Shown: positions 13,518 to 15,253 of the stretch, one piece after another
How the letters are laid out: each line of letters starts with the position of its first letter
Position numbering within the stretch: the stretch's first letter is position 1
Assembly (NCBI GenBank): GCA_946479895.1
Contig: CAMLHT010000073.1
Span: forward strand, 1-15,253
Length of the DNA stretch: 15,253 nucleotides
From: an uncultured Gemmatimonadota bacterium
GTDB lineage: Bacteria; Gemmatimonadota; Gemmatimonadetes; Gemmatimonadales; Gemmatimonadaceae
Direction: 5' to 3'
Position numbers and translations under genes: made by a program
The notes under the pieces: generated by a model
The model's input: the letters and a program-made list of their open reading frames with translations, nothing else
What the model was told of the DNA's origin: nothing
The model's database searches: none

Positions 13518-13613
13518 ATCTGACGCTGGAGCTAACCTGCGGGCGATTCCATAAAAATGCGAGCGCAGCGAGCTTCCGCAATTCGCCCGTCAGCGTGCAG
13601 CGCTCAATTAGGC
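13518..13613 (-). repeat. attC site 2
   Basis: R'' is GCCTAAT (13607-13613) and R' is GTCAGAT (13518-13524) on the minus strand. The arms pair via GGGCG/CGCCC. The middle carries a 15-base stretch (GCGAGCGCAGCGAGC on the plus strand) identical in site 3. Both core boxes deviate by one base at normally invariant positions. Confidence 0.85.
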
Positions 13614-13622
13614 GGCTGAACG

Positions 13623-14075
13623 TTAGCGCGAACGCAGAAGTGGCATCGTCGCCCCGCTCGGCCCGTGCTTGACGGGTACACCAGCCAACCGCGCGAACGC
13701 GAGCGCCTCCTCGGGGCCGGCCGGACGATGCAGCAGGCGACCGCCGACGCGAGTCTCGAACGCACCGGAACCCAGCGTGAGAGACGCCACTGGCACCGAG
13801 TCTTGATAGAAGGTGGCACGGATCTCCGGCGACGGCGCAGCGCCCTTCTCCCACTCGGCAGCGAGCCCAGTGTAACAGCCCACGAGCGCGGCCACAGAAT
13901 CAACCCGCTGCACTACTCCCAGCCGAGCGCCTGAAGGCACGTCGGTGAGGACAACGCGGGTGACCCGAGGGAGCGGAGCTAGCGCGGCAACTTGGCACTT
14001 GGGGGCGGAAGCGCGTCCCGCGACCGCGCAGGCGGCGACGACGAGCACCGGGGTGAGCGTGGCGAGAAGGCGCAT
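13623..14075 (-). CDS. Cassette-encoded small lipoprotein (150 aa)
   Basis: A predicted lipoprotein of 150 residues. The ATG at 14075 is preferred over upstream in-frame codons because it opens directly on a signal peptide, MRLLATLTPVLVVAACAVAG, with lipobox VAAC and acylated Cys16; the upstream extension would begin inside the attC site. The mature region has strands VTRVVLTDVPSGARLGVVQRVDSVAALVGCYTGL, where the second Cys follows VG, then EIRATFYQDSVPVASLTLGSGAFET and GGRLLHRPAGPEEALAFARLAGV. It looks like a compact beta-rich envelope domain. No family is recognised. The leader from the cassette boundary is about 77 bases, and the TAA stop precedes the R'' box of attC site 2 by nine bases. 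Confidence 0.75.
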   Translation of the reverse strand: MRLLATLTPVLVVAACAVAGRASAPKCQVAALAPLPRVTRVVLTDVPSGARLGVVQRVDSVAALVGCYTGLAAEWEKGAAPSPEIRATFYQDSVPVASLTLGSGAFETRVGGRLLHRPAGPEEALAFARLAGVPVKHGPSGATMPLLRSR

Positions 14076-14146
14076 CGGACACGGGGGTAATGGTTGTATC
14101 CGGAGACGCACCGGCTCTCCAGGCTTGCACATCCCTTCGGTAGTCC

Positions 14147-14239
14147 GCCTGACGCCCGAGTTCACCTGCGGGCGCTCTCATAAAATGCGAGCGCAGCGAG
14201 CATCCGCAAACGCCCGTCCGGTGCAGCGCTCAGTTGGGT
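14147..14239 (-). repeat. attC site 3
   Basis: R'' is ACCCAAC (14233-14239), a perfect RYYYAAC, and R' is GTCAGGC (14147-14153), one base off GTTRRRY. Paired L arms (GGGCG/CGCCC) and a central region very similar to site 2, including the shared 15-base stretch, identify it as the same repeat family. Confidence 0.88.
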
Positions 14240-14249
14240 GATCCGGCGT

Positions 14250-14774
14250 TTAGAGCGGACGGTCACTATACGCCGCGTAGAGGAGCTGGTCGAGGATTAT
14301 CCCTTCCTTCACGGCGCTGCGCCGCATCAGACCCTCCCGCACATACCCGGCCTTTTCAAGGACCCGGCTCGAACGCGTGGAGGTGACGAACGGCACGGCA
14401 AACACGCGGACCAGGCCGAGCGCCTCGAACGCGTACTGCGTGGTGGCCCGGACCACATCGACCATGATGCCGCGCCCCCAGAACTCACGGCCCATCCAGT
14501 AACCCACTTCGGCCGTACGCCGCGCGATGTCCTCGCCGAGCATGAGGCTGATGCTGCCGATGGCCTGTCCATCCACGTCGATTCCGAAGCTCGTCTGCAC
14601 TTGGCGCGACTGGGCGTCCTCGATCCATTCGATGGCATCCGCTTCGGTATAGGGGTGCGGAAACCGATCGCGCAGGTTTTGCCACACGCCGCGGTCATTA
14701 GCGTGGCGCGCAATGCTTTCTGCATCGGCCAATTCGAGAGGGCGCAGCAGGCAGGCGCGACAGGAAATCTTCAT
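14250..14774 (-). CDS. Cassette-encoded GNAT acetyltransferase (RimJ/RimL-like)
   Basis: A 174-residue GNAT-fold N-acetyltransferase. It starts with the typical LLRPLELADAESIARHANDRGVWQNLRDRFPHPYT (about 9-43). The acetyl-CoA binding motif A is EVGYWMGREFWGRGIM (about 89-104), with the loop built on W-G-R-G, followed by the helix of motif B near TSTRSSRVLEKAGYVREG (about 131-148). This is the RimJ/RimL-like subgroup, which includes ribosomal-protein and small-molecule acetyltransferases; the substrate cannot be predicted. The ATG at 14774 fits the family start; a GTG at 14795 overlapping the R' box of attC site 4 is an alternative that adds seven residues. The TAA stop is ten bases before the R'' box of attC site 3. 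Confidence 0.92.
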   Translation of the reverse strand: MKISCRACLLRPLELADAESIARHANDRGVWQNLRDRFPHPYTEADAIEWIEDAQSRQVQTSFGIDVDGQAIGSISLMLGEDIARRTAEVGYWMGREFWGRGIMVDVVRATTQYAFEALGLVRVFAVPFVTSTRSSRVLEKAGYVREGLMRRSAVKEGIILDQLLYAAYSDRPL

Positions 14775-14793
14775 CACCGTGGACGATATGGTC

Positions 14794-14863
14794 ACCTAAC
14801 GATAGGGCTCACTTGCAAGGGCGTTTTATAAGTGGCCCTTGTCGGGTGCAGCGTACGTTATGC
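14794..14863 (-). repeat. attC site 4 (short variant)
   Basis: R'' is GCATAAC (14857-14863) and R' is GTTAGGT (14794-14800), both fitting consensus. At 70 bases it is the shortest site. Its stem CAAGGGC/GCCCTTG closes a 12-base loop and it lacks the central stretch of sites 2 and 3. The TAA of the adjacent gene lies inside R''. Confidence 0.85.
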
Positions 14864-15127
14864 CGCAGGCGAACGGATCTCGCCCTCATCGAGCCCACGC
14901 GCTGCGATTCGTGCCAAGGGACGCGCCAGAAGAATGAGGAGCACACCTGCCAGTCCGTACGTCATCCAGCCGGATAGTGCGCTCGCACCTGTAACGCCGT
15001 CGGATGGAGTCCGGCCGCCCGCCGCCACGCGCACAATGCCAAACAGGACGACTGGCAGCGCGTACGCGAGGATCATGAGACCCAGACTCCGCATGACCAG
15101 CACACTCAGCTTGGTATAGTGACCCAT
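14858..15127 (-). CDS. Cassette-encoded two-helix membrane protein
   Basis: A small membrane protein of 89 residues. Helix one covers about 8-32 (VLVMRSLGLMILAYALPVVLFGIV), helix two about 53-70 (MTYGLAGVLLILLARP), and the C-terminus ARIAARGLDEGEIRSPAA is charged. Proteins of this outline are common in integron cassettes but have no known function. The ATG at 15127 has a GAGG ribosome site six bases upstream. An in-frame ATG at 15160 lies inside the R' box of attC site 5 (GTTATGC) and would give 100 residues beginning at the recombination junction itself. The TAA stop is inside the R'' box of attC site 4, so almost the whole 363-base cassette is either coding or attC. Confidence 0.8.
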   Translation of the reverse strand: MGHYTKLSVLVMRSLGLMILAYALPVVLFGIVRVAAGGRTPSDGVTGASALSGWMTYGLAGVLLILLARPLARIAARGLDEGEIRSPAA

Positions 15128-15156
15128 CATTGCCCTCGCGACATCCGTTGTTGTCG

Positions 15157-15247
15157 GCATAACGCCTAAGCTCAGCTGCGGGCGGTCACATGGTAGCCAG
15201 CGAAGCGAGCGTCCGAAAACGCCCGGCAGGTGCAGCGACAGTTAGGC
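15157..15247 (-). repeat. attC site 5 (attI-proximal, intact)
   Basis: R'' is GCCTAAC (15241-15247) and R' is GTTATGC (15157-15163), both good consensus boxes. The arms pair through GGGCG/CGCCC and the middle resembles sites 2 and 3. It is the attC of a cassette whose gene lies right of the window; TAA inside R'' may be that gene's stop. Confidence 0.88.
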
Positions 15248-15253
15248 CGCCCG

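Larger units (their letters stand above)
12938..15253 (-). mobile_element. Integron gene-cassette array (partial, four complete cassettes)
   Basis: Five related attC-type sites alternate regularly with single open frames, all on the minus strand. Read on that strand, each site starts with an RYYYAAC-like R'' box directly at or just after a stop codon, has paired L arms and ends with a GTTRRRY-like R' box just before the next gene. Predicted cassettes by crossover after the G of R' are 12944-13523 (580 bases), 13524-14152 (629), 14153-14799 (647) and 14800-15162 (363). Since genes point away from attI, the integrase gene should lie right of 15253; none is in the window. The sites resemble one another more than the genes do, as in sedentary chromosomal integrons. 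Confidence 0.88.

Noticed and set aside
13518..14239. Transposon or MITE ends formed by the similar palindromes
   Set aside because: No transposase or target-site duplication is seen, and the boxes and arms match attC organisation, with stops at R'' and genes following R'.
12938..15247. CRISPR array
   Set aside because: The repeats are 70-100 bases, imperfect, and spaced by 360-650 bases containing genes, which fits attC cassettes and not CRISPR.
12938..15253. Array in plus orientation with the integrase on the left
   Set aside because: All genes are on the minus strand and their stops fall at the R'' side of the sites as read on that strand; no integrase is found in the 12 kb to the left.

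Overview
This is a gene-dense, GC-rich bacterial window. It has one gene on the plus strand at the left edge, and every other gene is on the minus strand. Gene content (many lipoproteins, DUF4386, DUF3592, SnoaL-like and YdeI/OmdA proteins, GTG starts, high GC) suggests a Gram-negative soil or aquatic bacterium. Gemmatimonadota is my best guess from the feel of the proteins. No ribosomal or phylogenetic marker is present, so that is inference.

Layout. Positions 72-1366: a sigma70-like promoter, a lipoprotein zinc metalloprotease, and a perfect 22-bp hairpin that separates it from the convergent minus-strand block. Positions 1386-2984 (minus): an unrecognised secreted protein, a YjdF/DUF2238 membrane protein, and a 58-residue two-helix membrane protein coupled to it by a one-base stop/start overlap. 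Positions 3139-9385 (minus): a tight run of seven genes with gaps of 0-63 bases: DUF4386 membrane protein, a small conserved protein, the Mg2+ P-type ATPase MgtA, a His-rich lipoprotein, a spermidine-synthase-like protein, a nucleotidyltransferase and an endonuclease/exonuclease/phosphatase-family protein. Positions 9485-12903 (minus): looser single genes (SnoaL-like, a two-helix membrane protein, YdeI/OmdA, DUF3592, a 100-residue membrane protein, OsmC).

The most notable structure is the right end, about 12938-15253. It is an integron gene-cassette array. Five related attC sites (70-100 bases) alternate with four complete single-gene cassettes, all read on the minus strand: an unknown 143-residue protein, a small lipoprotein, a GNAT acetyltransferase and a two-helix membrane protein. 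A fifth site runs to the window edge and belongs to a cassette outside. Cassette polarity places the integrase and attI beyond the right edge. Two patterns read directly from the sequence support this. First, each cassette's R'' box is the better complement of the R' box at that same cassette's other end (0-2 mismatches) than of the R' box beside it in the array (2-4), as expected if each cassette entered as a circle. Second, core boxes are intact at the attI-proximal right side and progressively degraded toward the left, which looks like an age gradient.
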